Below, piece by piece: positions 36,282 to 45,035 of a stretch of DNA of 64,000 bases. Numbering within the stretch: the first letter of the stretch is position 1; each line of letters opens with the position of its first letter. Location of the stretch: positions 248,001 through 312,000 of the forward strand of contig CAVVVG010000007.1 of assembly GCA_963751615.1 (NCBI GenBank), given 5' to 3'. The notes beneath the pieces are model-generated. The model saw only the letters and a program-made list of their open reading frames with translations, was not told the DNA's origin and ran no database searches. Both the position numbers and the translations under genes were made by a program. Source of the DNA: Palsa-892 sp963751615 (lineage in GTDB: Bacteria; Pseudomonadota; Alphaproteobacteria; Rhizobiales; Xanthobacteraceae).

Positions 36282-38279
36282 CTAGAGACCGAAGGGGTAA
36301 GTATCCGGTAGACCTTTGAGCATCTTTGCATCAAGCGGCATCACGGCTTGAGAAATATCAAACCAAATATATTCATCAAATTGATCAGGTAGAATTGCCT
36401 TAAAATAATAACTCGCCCGCTCAGTCTCCGGCCGATAAATCACCCCGATGGCGCGCTCAAGTCGTGGCGTTCGCAGCGCAGCCTTTGTTGCATCATCCAA
36501 CTTGCGCAGGCTAACCAGAAAATTTTGTGTATCTGAAAGGTGACAAACTCCTTCATAGCTTTGAGAAAGCGCTGGTAAAACTGATTTGATTTCCATAGGA
36601 CCGCCCCATTCGGAAGCCGCTGCCACCGTGCCCGTGTTGGTCCCGAAACCTATTCTGTAAGCACGATTTCCAAATTCTTTGTTGCAAAGTTGCCCAATGT
36701 TGTATTCACCGCGCGATGACATTTCGGTGGCGGATGCATCCCCCACATGGGAATTATGAGCCCAAACAATTGCTTTGCTGGCCGAACCATAGAAGGATAA
36801 CAATGTCTTCAATGTTTCAAACATGTGGCTATCACGTAAATTCCACGAAGCACGCGATCCGTAATACATCGTCCGATAATAGCGTTCCGCGTTCGCAACC
36901 AGCCGTGCATTCTGCACCGCGTCCAAGAATCGTTCACCGTCATGTTCAGCATAGGCTTTACGTCTTTGCAGAAGTTCGGCCAGAACAACGGTGACTTCGG
37001 ATTCACAAGTAGGGTATTTTCCAGTCAGTGCTGCATGAGCATATGTCGCGGGATCAGACTGCCATGGCGTGAGACAGCCATATCGCTCGCGAGCAGCGCG
37101 CGCCGTCATGGGATCAATATTTTCGAGATATTGCAACACCGCCCGAATGGAATCATAAAGACTATAAAGATCGAGTCCATGAAATGCCACGCGTGACCGT
37201 GGTAAAAGATTCAAATTGTATGCTCTGAGCCAATCGACAAAAATTTTTACTTCTTTATTGCGCCACATCCATGTGGGAAAACGAGCAAATGCCGTCCATT
37301 CGGACGGAGCGAATTCCAAATGACGGACATAGTGATCTACACGGGCGGCGTCAGGCCAATCCCCTTCGATCGCTACAAAATTGAATCCTTTTTTCGTGAT
37401 AAGCTCTCGCGATATGAGATCGCGCATTCGATAAAATTCTGACGTCCCATGTGTTGCCTCACCGATCAGTACTATCCGCGCATCGGCAATACGATTAAGA
37501 AGCTGATTAAATGATGCACTTTCAATTGATCCAAAAGGCTCACACACCCTTGCAATCAAAGCTGATGTTGTATCTCGCAGTCGCGATCGTGTTTCCGAAC
37601 GTTGCTCCGACGAAGCGCGTTCCGCCCAGCCTTCTTCACCAATTAACGGCACAAATTTAACATCGGCGAGATCTTCCCGTTTATATTCGGTCTCCGAGAT
37701 TCGAATAATACGAACGAGTTCTTGAGCCGACTTATCTCGCCCAACCGGGATGACAAGTCGTCCCTTTATTTTGAGTTGTTGTTTTAAGGTTTCTGGAATC
37801 TCAGGTCCGCTGGCGGCCACTATAATCGCATCGTAAGGTGCATGCTCTTCCCAGCCTTTGGTTCCATCTCCGTGTAATATGTGAACATTGTCATAGCCCA
37901 GATCAGAGAGTGTTGATGCGGCTTTCTCGGCGAGCTGGCCGATACGCTCAACCGAATAGACTTCATCAGCTATCTCAGCGAGAACTGCGGCCGCATAACC
38001 AGACCCGGTGCCGATCTCGAGTACTTTTTCACCGCCTCTGAGCTCCAGCGCCTCTGTCATTAATGCCACGATATAAGGCTGTGAGATGGTTTGACCTTGA
38101 GCTATCGGTAATGGGGAATCCTCATACGCAAATTCCCGCAGATATTTCGGCAAAAACCTCTCGCGCGGAACGGTGCTCATTGCTTTAAGCACGCGTTTTG
38201 AGCAAATACCGCGCTGGCGAATGGCGTGCTCAATCATCTCCCGGCGATTTTTCGAAAACACATTATGAGTAATGTTCAT
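36282..38279 (-). CDS. Fusion of protein-L-isoaspartate O-methyltransferase and erythromycin-esterase-like domain
   Basis: A 665-residue protein. Residues 1-215 are a PCM methyltransferase (SAM motif VLEIGTGSGYAAAV, preceded by AQGQTISQPYIVA), which repairs isoaspartyl residues in damaged proteins. Residues 235-650 are an EreA/succinoglycan-biosynthesis-type domain with IGEATHGTSEFY, VAIEGDWPDA and WAHNSHVGDA. The esterase part need not act on macrolides; its natural substrate is unknown. The fusion suggests protein or metabolite repair in non-growing cells. A strong FixK box lies 81 bp upstream. Confidence 0.9.
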   Translation of the reverse strand: MNITHNVFSKNRREMIEHAIRQRGICSKRVLKAMSTVPRERFLPKYLREFAYEDSPLPIAQGQTISQPYIVALMTEALELRGGEKVLEIGTGSGYAAAVLAEIADEVYSVERIGQLAEKAASTLSDLGYDNVHILHGDGTKGWEEHAPYDAIIVAASGPEIPETLKQQLKIKGRLVIPVGRDKSAQELVRIIRISETEYKREDLADVKFVPLIGEEGWAERASSEQRSETRSRLRDTTSALIARVCEPFGSIESASFNQLLNRIADARIVLIGEATHGTSEFYRMRDLISRELITKKGFNFVAIEGDWPDAARVDHYVRHLEFAPSEWTAFARFPTWMWRNKEVKIFVDWLRAYNLNLLPRSRVAFHGLDLYSLYDSIRAVLQYLENIDPMTARAARERYGCLTPWQSDPATYAHAALTGKYPTCESEVTVVLAELLQRRKAYAEHDGERFLDAVQNARLVANAERYYRTMYYGSRASWNLRDSHMFETLKTLLSFYGSASKAIVWAHNSHVGDASATEMSSRGEYNIGQLCNKEFGNRAYRIGFGTNTGTVAAASEWGGPMEIKSVLPALSQSYEGVCHLSDTQNFLVSLRKLDDATKAALRTPRLERAIGVIYRPETERASYYFKAILPDQFDEYIWFDISQAVMPLDAKMLKGLPDTYPFGL

Positions 38280-38353
38280 AAGTCTGCAGCCCTATAAAAG
38301 TGGCAGCACGCTCATGCGCTGAAGCATTTTCTCAAACAATGATTTCGATTAGC

Positions 38354-38367
38354 TTGATCTGGATCAA
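38354..38367. promoter_or_regulatory. FixK-type box for the PCM-esterase gene
   Basis: TTGATCTGGATCAA, a perfect-consensus box centred 81 bp before the ATG at 38279. Confidence 0.75.
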
Positions 38368-38445
38368 TATTATTCGGTTCTGCCAGATTTCTGGTCCTAT
38401 CAAATTCAATCCAAATAGATGGGAATTATCAAGAAACGGTGAAAG

Positions 38446-39339
38446 CTATAGCCGTAAGCCGAGTTTCCTTGATATTTCTTTCAAATCATTTTTCTGCTTC
38501 AAAAGTGATTTCCACAAGTCGCCCCGTGAATTGAGTCTTCTGAAAATCGTCTTGATGCTGAATTGCTCTGGCCGCAGTCCCTTCTTGACCTCATTCCATT
38601 CAAGCGGAGTGGATACAGTCGCTCCTGGATAAGCCCGAAGGGAATATACGGAAGCCAAAGTCTGGCCTAGCCCGTTCCTAAGATAATCGAGATAGATCCT
38701 GCCTTTTCGTTTCGAAGGATGCCGCTCAAGCGTGGTCAGTTCGGGTAGTTCACGATTTGCGTTTAATACAATTTCTTTTGCTATGGCGCGCACGTATGCA
38801 AACTCGAGTTTCCCTGCCAGGGGAACATAGATGTGAAGCCCAGTTTTTCCCGAAGTTTTTACGACACTTTTGCCATTCGCAGACCCAATAATTTCTTTAA
38901 TCGAACGGGCTACAGAAATAACGTCGTCGAAATTTCTCTTTCCAGGATCAAGGTCTATCGCCAAGAAGTCCGGAGCGCGGATATTTTCACTACGTGAATT
39001 CCATGGATGCAGTTCAATACATCCGAGATTGGCCAGATAAAGCAGCGTTTCCTTATTTTCGCAAACGACATAGTGAACCATTTTGCCGGTACTTTTCGCG
39101 CGCAATGAAAATGTTTTTACGAAAGACGGTAAATCGGACGGATTCACATTTTTCTGAAAAAAGCTAAACCCGTTGATACCATCAGGATGCCGATTTAAAA
39201 CCATCGGCCGGGTTTTTAAATAAGGAAGAATATAATCAGCGATTCGATCATAATATTTAATCACATCGCCCTTGGTGTAACCTTCCTTGGGCCAGAACAC
39301 CTTATCGAGATTCGTGAAAATATTCTTTATTTTTGCCAC
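38446..39339 (-). CDS. LigD-type polymerase/primase domain as a separate protein
   Basis: 297 residues with a GTG start at 39339, just after the ligase stop (TGACGTG), and an AGGGGA ribosome site. This is the archaeo-eukaryotic primase-like Pol domain of the NHEJ enzyme LigD: WPKEGYTKGDVIKYY, DFLAIDLDPG (catalytic Asp pair), TSGKTGLHIYVPL, and HPSKRKGRIYLDYLRN near the C-terminus. It would fill gaps and add nucleotides at double-strand breaks. Translationally coupled to the ligase. Confidence 0.9.
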   Translation of the reverse strand: MAKIKNIFTNLDKVFWPKEGYTKGDVIKYYDRIADYILPYLKTRPMVLNRHPDGINGFSFFQKNVNPSDLPSFVKTFSLRAKSTGKMVHYVVCENKETLLYLANLGCIELHPWNSRSENIRAPDFLAIDLDPGKRNFDDVISVARSIKEIIGSANGKSVVKTSGKTGLHIYVPLAGKLEFAYVRAIAKEIVLNANRELPELTTLERHPSKRKGRIYLDYLRNGLGQTLASVYSLRAYPGATVSTPLEWNEVKKGLRPEQFSIKTIFRRLNSRGDLWKSLLKQKNDLKEISRKLGLRL

Positions 39340-39340
39340 G

Positions 39341-40294
39341 TCAGCGTCCCCTCGACGCGATAGCCTTTTCTCGAGTAACCTCCGCCGCCCGCTTGTCGTC
39401 ACGCAGGCCGATAAAAGCAGGATGGCGCATTTGACCATCACGCGTCCATTCGGAAAATTTCACCTCGCCGACGAGCTGCGGCTTGATCCAAGTCGTCAAA
39501 TTCTCCTCTGGTACCTTTTGATCGAATGGCTTCTCGCGTCGAATAATTGGTTTCATTTTATCGAAAATCATCTTAAGAGATTCGGAATTAAATCCTGTCC
39601 CCGCACGTCCAGCATAAGACCACCGATGCTTATCGCGTAAAGCAAGAACCAGCGAACCAAAATAGCGTCGGGATCCATGCGGCCGAGTGAATCCGACAAT
39701 GACAACCTCCTGACGCAATACTGTCTTGATTTTCAGCCATTCTCGCGTTCGTTTCCCCGAATAGTAAAAACCTTGGGTTCGCTTCGCTATAATACCTTCA
39801 AGACCGGATCGTTCAGCCTTCTGGAAGAATCGTTTTCCTTTTTTTTGTATATGTCCGCTATATTTCACTATAGAAACTTTTGGGAGAATATTTTTCAGCA
39901 AGCGTTTTCTTTCAATAAGTGGGTGTGATCGAAGATCTTTGGCATCAAGAAACAATAAATCAAAAACACAATAACGCAGCCTTGTTGTTATTTTTTGAGC
40001 GTTTTGCAACAGTTGAAAGCTCGATCGACCTTTTTCATCAAGCGCAATCAACTCGCCATCTAATATCGCCGTCCGCTTTATGCTTTTGAGCGCCTTTGCG
40101 ATTTGAGGATACACTTTGGTCACGTCTTTTCCGCCGCGAGAAAAGAGTGTCACAGAACTCTCCGCGATTTTCGCGATAATTCTGAAGCCATCCCATTTTA
40201 TTTCGAATATCCAATCTGCATCATCGAAGGGGGAGCTGATTAAAGTCGCTAGCATCGGCTTTAATATTGAGCCGAACATACTTTTCTGCTTCAT
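39341..40294 (-). CDS. LigD-type ATP-dependent DNA ligase domain as a separate protein
   Basis: 317 residues beginning MKQKSMFGSILKPMLATL; its ATG overlaps the stop of the phosphoesterase ORF (ATGA). Motif I is EIKWDGFRI with the adenylated Lys, followed by DGELIAL, EGIIAKR and WLKIK. An OB-fold closes the chain. It seals breaks in NHEJ with Ku. No ku gene is in the window. In most bacteria this domain is fused to the other two. Confidence 0.9.
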   Translation of the reverse strand: MKQKSMFGSILKPMLATLISSPFDDADWIFEIKWDGFRIIAKIAESSVTLFSRGGKDVTKVYPQIAKALKSIKRTAILDGELIALDEKGRSSFQLLQNAQKITTRLRYCVFDLLFLDAKDLRSHPLIERKRLLKNILPKVSIVKYSGHIQKKGKRFFQKAERSGLEGIIAKRTQGFYYSGKRTREWLKIKTVLRQEVVIVGFTRPHGSRRYFGSLVLALRDKHRWSYAGRAGTGFNSESLKMIFDKMKPIIRREKPFDQKVPEENLTTWIKPQLVGEVKFSEWTRDGQMRHPAFIGLRDDKRAAEVTREKAIASRGR

Positions 40295-40905
40295 GGTCTT
40301 TTCTCAGATCGCGTGGATCGCGACGTGTTTCCGAAATCTGGAAGTCTGCGCCCCGAGATCGCCGATGAGTCGTCTCGCGTGATGTCTCGCGCATTTGCAA
40401 ACCGATCCCGCTTTTTTATGAGTAACCACTGTTTTGGTCTATTTAATCGTACAAGGGAAAATTCGCCTTGTATTTTCGTACCATGCAGAATGAAGCTGAC
40501 GGCCCCTCTTTTTAGAGCCTTGAGCAGCGATTGTTCGTCTCCTCGATCGGCTGCTTCATAGCTACCGCGATCCCAAACAATAACATCGCCGGCACCATAA
40601 TTTCCCTTTGGAATACTTCCTTCAAAGTCCTTGTATTCATAGGGATGGTCTTCGACTTAAATCGATAATCTTTTGTCTTTTGGATTAAGCGAAGGTCCCT
40701 TGGGCACTGCCCAGCTCTTAAGTACCCCATCCATTTCCAGCCGAAAATCATAATGCAGATGTGATGCGCGGTGTTTCTGAACAACAAAGATGAGCCGCTT
40801 CCCGCGCTTTTTCTTCCCTCCCCTTGGTTCAGGCGAGGACGAAAAATCCCGTTTTTTCTGATACACGCTGAGATGGATTGACTTCAAGCAAAAAACCCCC
40901 CGCAT
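40291..40905 (-). pseudogene. LigD-type 3'-phosphoesterase domain with in-frame stop
   Basis: The frame encodes a LigD phosphoesterase domain: YQKKRDFSSSPEP, then FVVQKHRASHLHYDFRLEMD, WAVPKGPS, then after an in-frame TAA (40657-40659) VEDHPYEYKDFEGSIPKG and WDRGSYE. The stop replaces one codon inside an otherwise intact domain of about 204 residues, so one substitution (for example from CAA or AAA) is enough to explain it. The true start is uncertain (ATG 40905, or TTG/GTG slightly downstream). The domain trims 3' ends in NHEJ. Confidence 0.8.
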
Positions 40906-41021
40906 GAATTTAGGTTGACTATACCCTTCCGGATTGCTCCAGGTTCTTTATAAACGGAACGCGGAACCAACTTGTTTGGTAGGAATCCGCGCCCCTTTTA
41001 TCGCACTACCTTTTTTGTAGA

Positions 41022-41200
41022 TCAGCCAATAGTCAGATGATCGTCAACTTGGTTCACACCCCGGCGTCGACCACGCGGCATTTTCCACAGCGAACCGGGC
41101 CGAAGTTAAAGGCATTCGCGTCATTGTGCATGGCGGTAACAAGGTAACGCTCGAAGGTAAAGCTCGTGACTGGAATGACGCCTTCGCCGGGCTGACCCAC
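41022..41200. pseudogene. Scrambled BON-domain gene remnant
   Basis: The plus strand from about 41100 encodes EVKGIRVIVHGGNKVTLEGKA then RDWNDA, the centre of a BON domain. The minus strand from 41101 down to 41022 encodes FAVENAAWSTPG and, after one extra base, VNQVDDHLTIG plus stop, the end of a BON domain. The two parts point in opposite directions, as if a segment of about 100 bp had been inverted inside a BON gene. No open frame spans them. Confidence 0.5.
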
Positions 41201-41218
41201 GACCCCATTCCTATCAAA

Positions 41219-41590
41219 TCATTTTTGCTGAATTGATTGCAGATATACAATCAAAGCGTCAACGTCGCGAGGATCAAAACGAAACTCCGGCATATCCGAG
41301 TGACCTGTCACCATGCCTTCTGCAAGCGCTTCTTGCAGCGAGTTGATCGGATATTTTTTCCCCAATGTGCGAAACAATGGAGCCTGTGCATCTTGACTAA
41401 TATCGTCGGTACCGACCGCGTGGCAGCGTGAACAGCGCTTCACGACGAGGTCGCGGCCAACCTCTAACAGATTGGAATCACTTGTCGCGCCTAGATTTAC
41501 TTCAAAGAATGTTATTGAAGCTAAGGCCAGTAACGCGGCAGGAACAATTACTTTGGCTTGTGTTTGCGTCATCTGACTGCAGCTAATCAC
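41219..41590 (-). CDS. Small c-type cytochrome
   Basis: Up to 123 residues (a shorter form from ATG 41572, MTQTQAKVIVPAALL). An N-terminal hydrophobic segment acts as signal or anchor. One heme-binding motif CSRCHAVG and a likely axial Met in HSDMPEFRF. It is probably periplasmic, with an unknown partner. A second small cytochrome c gene is divergent 180 bp away, so the two may share a promoter region. Confidence 0.85.
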   Translation of the reverse strand: MISCSQMTQTQAKVIVPAALLALASITFFEVNLGATSDSNLLEVGRDLVVKRCSRCHAVGTDDISQDAQAPLFRTLGKKYPINSLQEALAEGMVTGHSDMPEFRFDPRDVDALIVYLQSIQQK

Positions 41591-41771
41591 TGCGAAAATC
41601 CATCAGGATCAATCTATTCGCTCTATGTAAGAGTCTTGGCGCGTTAAGTTGATATAGATAGCCCAATACCTTAAAAATAGACAGAATTATTTTTAATGTA
41701 ACCGAGCGTGGGCATGGGAGCCACGCCTTAAACACAATCAGTGATTAAACATGAAAAGGGGAAATTCGGAC

Positions 41772-42128
41772 ATGACGAGATACTCAACAAAGCGTCCGCG
41801 CACTTCGCTCATGCGCGGAGTGATAAAATTAGCGTCTGCATCCAAGGTGGTTTTTCTCAGCGTTACAATATCGTCCAGTGCAGCAGATATTGCCCGTGGC
41901 AACAAACTCTCAGAACTTTGGTGTACGGGCTGTCACGCTGTAGTAGAAACTCGCAGTCCAGCAATGATGCTTGCGCCGCCTCTTGAAGTGATCGCACAAC
42001 GGCAACCCCTAGATTCAAAAGTTCTTTCTCAATTACTGCAAGCACCGCATCCTCAAATGCCGGATCGCGGGCTAAGCCGCGATGAGGCAGCAGATATCGC
42101 TGCCTACATTGAATCTCTGAAACATTAG
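41772..42128 (+). CDS. Small c-type cytochrome
   Basis: 118 residues from the ATG at 41772 (MTRYSTKRPRTSLMRG), chosen because AAGGGGAAA lies 8 nt upstream. A signal-like segment ending SSAADIARG is followed by the heme motif LWCTGCHAV and a candidate axial Met in PHPQMPDRGLS. The tail DEAADIAAYIESL is typical of class I cytochromes. The CBS-BON copy 4 gene follows. Confidence 0.85.
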   Translation: MTRYSTKRPRTSLMRGVIKLASASKVVFLSVTISSSAADIARGNKLSELWCTGCHAVVETRSPAMMLAPPLEVIAQRQPLDSKVLSQLLQAPHPQMPDRGLSRDEAADIAAYIESLKH

Positions 42129-42158
42129 ACACAGAAATAATTTTGCGGTCGCAATCAT

Positions 42159-42172
42159 TTGACCCAAATCAA
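42159..42172. promoter_or_regulatory. FixK-type box for CBS-BON copy 4
   Basis: TTGACCCAAATCAA, centre 68 bp before the TTG start at 42234. Confidence 0.7.
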
Positions 42173-42233
42173 CATTCAGTAAGGCTCGGTTTCATATAAT
42201 TACAACTTATTGCCGGCCTCGATGGAGCACCAA

Positions 42234-42971
42234 TTGAGAGCTTTACATGTAATGATGCCGCACGTGATCTCGATATCCGCTGATTCGACCATCTTCCAGG
42301 CTATTGAATTAATGTTGAAGCATCATATCAGCGGATTGCCTATCGTCGACAAAAGCCAAAATCTTGTTGGCATTGTTAGCGAGGGCGATTTTCTTCGTCG
42401 CGTCGAAATTGGAACCGAAAAAAAGCGCAACCGTTGGCTACTATTCTTACTGGGTCCAGACAAACTCGCGGACGAATACGTAAAATCCCACGGTCGGAGG
42501 ATCGCGGAAATCATGACGCGCGATCCCGTGACTGCGACGGAATATACCCCTCTCGAAGAAATTGCCCGTCTGATGGAGCGTAACCATATCAAAAGAGTAC
42601 CCGTCACTCGAGGCAAAAAACTCGTAGGAATCATCACGCGTGCAAACCTGATTCAGGCCGTTGCTGCGCAAGGAAAAGCAATTCGGGCCCTGACTGAAAG
42701 TGATCACGCAATCCGCACGAAAATTTTGGATGAAATCGCAACTCAGCCTTGGGCTCCTGCACCATTAGTAAATATTGCAGTACATAATGGAGTTGTTGAT
42801 TTATTTGGCGTTGTGTATGCTGATCACCAAGAAGAGGCGTTGAAGATTCTTGTCGAGAACATACCAGGCGTTAAGGAAATAAATAGTGAGCTGACGTGGA
42901 TAGATCCGATGTCCGGAACGGTAGTGCTTCCTGCTAATGCGGAGGGCAAGAGAACAATTATTGCACACTGA
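42234..42971 (+). CDS. CBS-pair protein with C-terminal BON domain (copy 4)
   Basis: Closest to copy 1. I place the start at TTG 42234 (MRALHVMMPHVIS), with TGGAG 6 nt upstream; this gives 245 residues, exactly the length of copy 1, and the same N-terminus register. The upstream ATG at 42222 has no ribosome site. CBS domains flank WLLFLLGPDKLADEYVKSHG, and the BON domain ends VKEINSELTWIDP. Confidence 0.85.
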   Translation: MRALHVMMPHVISISADSTIFQAIELMLKHHISGLPIVDKSQNLVGIVSEGDFLRRVEIGTEKKRNRWLLFLLGPDKLADEYVKSHGRRIAEIMTRDPVTATEYTPLEEIARLMERNHIKRVPVTRGKKLVGIITRANLIQAVAAQGKAIRALTESDHAIRTKILDEIATQPWAPAPLVNIAVHNGVVDLFGVVYADHQEEALKILVENIPGVKEINSELTWIDPMSGTVVLPANAEGKRTIIAH

Positions 42972-43302
42972 AATTCTAAGAATTTTGTATTGGTGAATAA
43001 CTTATTTGATCCGCAAGCTGAAATCACTTCATATGTTGATTATAAATGGGCTTCAATCCTTTCGGCTTGTGACGTTTTCTAGAACATTGACCGAATTCTA
43101 ATTCCCTTCGATTACCTATTTATCACGTCTTCGCTGGAGCGATAATTGGCGCTGGGGGAAGAAACTATAAAGACGATTACAAACAACGATGGGCGACAGA
43201 TCGAGGATATTCGACGACGCATTTTCTTTCACCTTCTCAGTGCTTAAACGGGAACCAGTCCTCGTGCGCCGGTTTGATCTGGCGCAAGAGGACACCCAAC
43301 CG
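42972..43302. other. Non-coding stretch before a CBS fragment
   Basis: No supported gene. Two short frames here look like shadows, and no FixK-type box is present. The region may hold remains of the 5' part of the CBS fragment that follows. Confidence 0.4.
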
Positions 43303-43440
43303 TGCATGATACGTCGCAGGCCACGCTGGCTGGAGTTCGTGATTGGGCCAGGGAGATTGGCGAACGAATATGTTCAATCTCACGGACGCAAAGCCGAAGA
43401 GGTCATGACTCATGATTTGTTAACCGTTGCCGAAGGTGTG
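43303..43440 (+). pseudogene. CBS-domain protein fragment (copy 5)
   Basis: The frame encodes RRRPRWLEFVIGPGRLANEY then VQSHGRKAEEVMTHDLLTVAEG, the linker and start of CBS2 found in the full paralogs. CBS1, the rest of CBS2 and the BON domain are absent; the frame continues in unrelated sequence to a stop at 43473. It is a remnant of a fifth family member. Confidence 0.75.
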
Positions 43441-43491
43441 CCGAACGCACGGTCATGCGTGAGGCCATCGTAACCAGCCGCGGAGCAAGTT

Positions 43492-43983
43492 ATGACGAAA
43501 CGAAGTGCAGGATTGCTTCTTTATCGATGTATGGAAGGAGATCTTGAAGTTCTATTGGTCCATCCTGGCGGACCTTTTTGGGCCAAGAAAGATGACGGGG
43601 TTTGGTCAATTCCGAAGGGTGAATTTGAAGAAAACGAGAATCCTCTCACTGCGGGCATTCGCGAATTTGAAGAGGAAATAGGTTTTCGACCTAACGGTAC
43701 CTTCATTCATCTTGGAAGCTTCAAACAGCCCAATAGAAAAATGATTTTTGCTTGGGCAATAGAAGGCGATTTTGATTCACGTGAGCTCAAATCCAACTTG
43801 TTCTCTATGGAGTGGCCACCGAAATCCGGGCGAATGCAAGAATTTCCCGAGGTGGATCGAGCAATGTGGCTAAGGCCTATCGACGCGATTCACAAAATTG
43901 CCAAAGGACAGCGCCCTATCTTGGAGGAATTATTTCATCGTTTAGGGATCGATCAAAAACGACTACATCGTGAACCATCCTGA
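43492..43983 (+). CDS. NUDIX hydrolase
   Basis: 163 residues starting MTKRSAGLLLYRCMEG. The NUDIX box is complete: GEFEENENPLTAGI followed by REFEEEIGF, giving the metal-binding Glu residues. The extension FKQPNRKMIFAWAIEGDFD matches the clade of NUDIX proteins of about 150 residues often found near NHEJ ligase genes and USPs. The nucleotide substrate is unknown. It begins 18 bp after the CBS fragment frame ends. Confidence 0.9.
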   Translation: MTKRSAGLLLYRCMEGDLEVLLVHPGGPFWAKKDDGVWSIPKGEFEENENPLTAGIREFEEEIGFRPNGTFIHLGSFKQPNRKMIFAWAIEGDFDSRELKSNLFSMEWPPKSGRMQEFPEVDRAMWLRPIDAIHKIAKGQRPILEELFHRLGIDQKRLHREPS

Positions 43984-44293
43984 TATGGGCGCATTTCATC
44001 GTCACCATTTGATGCGTTTAATCAAATCTCGCCCAAGGCATTGCGCGTCATTGCCCCATCGTATTCTAGCTGTTTCCGCGGTTAAATCGGATCACCGCGT
44101 ATATGCGGGGTTCATTTCGAAGAATTGCCAGAATCGAAATTAGTGACCAGACATACCAATAATTTGCACCCTCCCAATGTTACTGTTCTTATAATCAAGG
44201 CTTCCGAGGCTTGCGACTAACGTAAACCGCGGGACCCCTAACACCTCGCCAACGTTTTGTCATGGTCAGCACATCAACTTAGAAACTTAACCA
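43984..44293. other. 310-bp intergenic region
   Basis: No gene seen. It contains TTGAT-N7-ATCAA at 44009-44025, a palindrome 3 bp too long for a FixK site. A promoter for the phosphoesterase-kinase pair is expected but not identified. Confidence 0.4.
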
Positions 44294-45034
44294 ATGCTTG
44301 TCGCTCTCCTAACGGACATCCATTCGAATCGCGAAGCTCTCCAAGCCTGCCTCGATCACGCCTCGAGTTGTCATGCAGATCGATATGTATTCTTGGGCGA
44401 TTATGTCGGCTATGGCGCCGATCCCAATTGGGTTGTGGATAAGGTCCGAGAGTATGTTTCGAAAGGCGCTTCTGCGATCCTGGGAAATCACGACGCTGCC
44501 GTATCCGATTTCGACGATCGTATGAGTGATACCGCCCACCTTGCAATGCAATGGACACGAAAACATTTAGGCCATGTTCAAAGGGAATTTCTAGAAACTC
44601 TTCCATTCAAAATCGAAGAGGGTGATCGGCTTTACGTTCACGCGAATGCACACTCCCCTGAACGATGGGGCTACATTTCAAGCGTAGCTGCTGCTCGGAA
44701 AAGTTTTGATGCCACGAACTATCGTTACATTTTTTGCGGACATATTCACATACCGCAATTATTTCGTCTGACAGCGACCAGCAAAGTTGTTGAGTTTACA
44801 CCTATTAGCGGATCGGCAATCTCGCTTCCGTCCATCTGGCGTTGGCTCGCTGTGATCGGATCAGTCGGACAACCGCGGGATGGAGTATCCGCCGCGTCTT
44901 ACGCATTGCTCGACGATGTGGCTAATACACTGACCTATTTCCGCGTTCCGTATGATGTAGAAACAGCGGCGCAAAAAATTCGCGACGCCGGCTTACCCGC
45001 TATGTTGAGTTTACGTTTGCTGCGGGGTTACTGA
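44294..45034 (+). CDS. Calcineurin-like metallophosphoesterase
   Basis: 246 residues with all family blocks: DIHSNREAL, GDYVGYGADP, GNHDAA, YVHANAHSP and GHIHIPQ, which bind two metal ions. It resembles YfcE/ApaH-type small phosphodiesterases or phosphatases acting on nucleotides or phosphoproteins. The kinase-USP gene starts 2 bp after its stop, so the two are one operon. A protein kinase paired with a phosphoesterase suggests opposing activities, although phosphoprotein phosphatase activity is not shown. Confidence 0.88.
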   Translation: MLVALLTDIHSNREALQACLDHASSCHADRYVFLGDYVGYGADPNWVVDKVREYVSKGASAILGNHDAAVSDFDDRMSDTAHLAMQWTRKHLGHVQREFLETLPFKIEEGDRLYVHANAHSPERWGYISSVAAARKSFDATNYRYIFCGHIHIPQLFRLTATSKVVEFTPISGSAISLPSIWRWLAVIGSVGQPRDGVSAASYALLDDVANTLTYFRVPYDVETAAQKIRDAGLPAMLSLRLLRGY

Positions 45035-45035
45035 G

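Noticed and set aside
41640..41670. TTGATATAGATAGC upstream of the cytochrome c pair as a FixK box
   Set aside because: Only the left half-site is present; the right half does not match.
44009..44025. TTGAT-N7-ATCAA palindrome as a FixK box for the phosphoesterase-kinase operon
   Set aside because: The spacing is 3 bp too long for a FixK/FNR dimer, and it lies about 270 bp from the gene.
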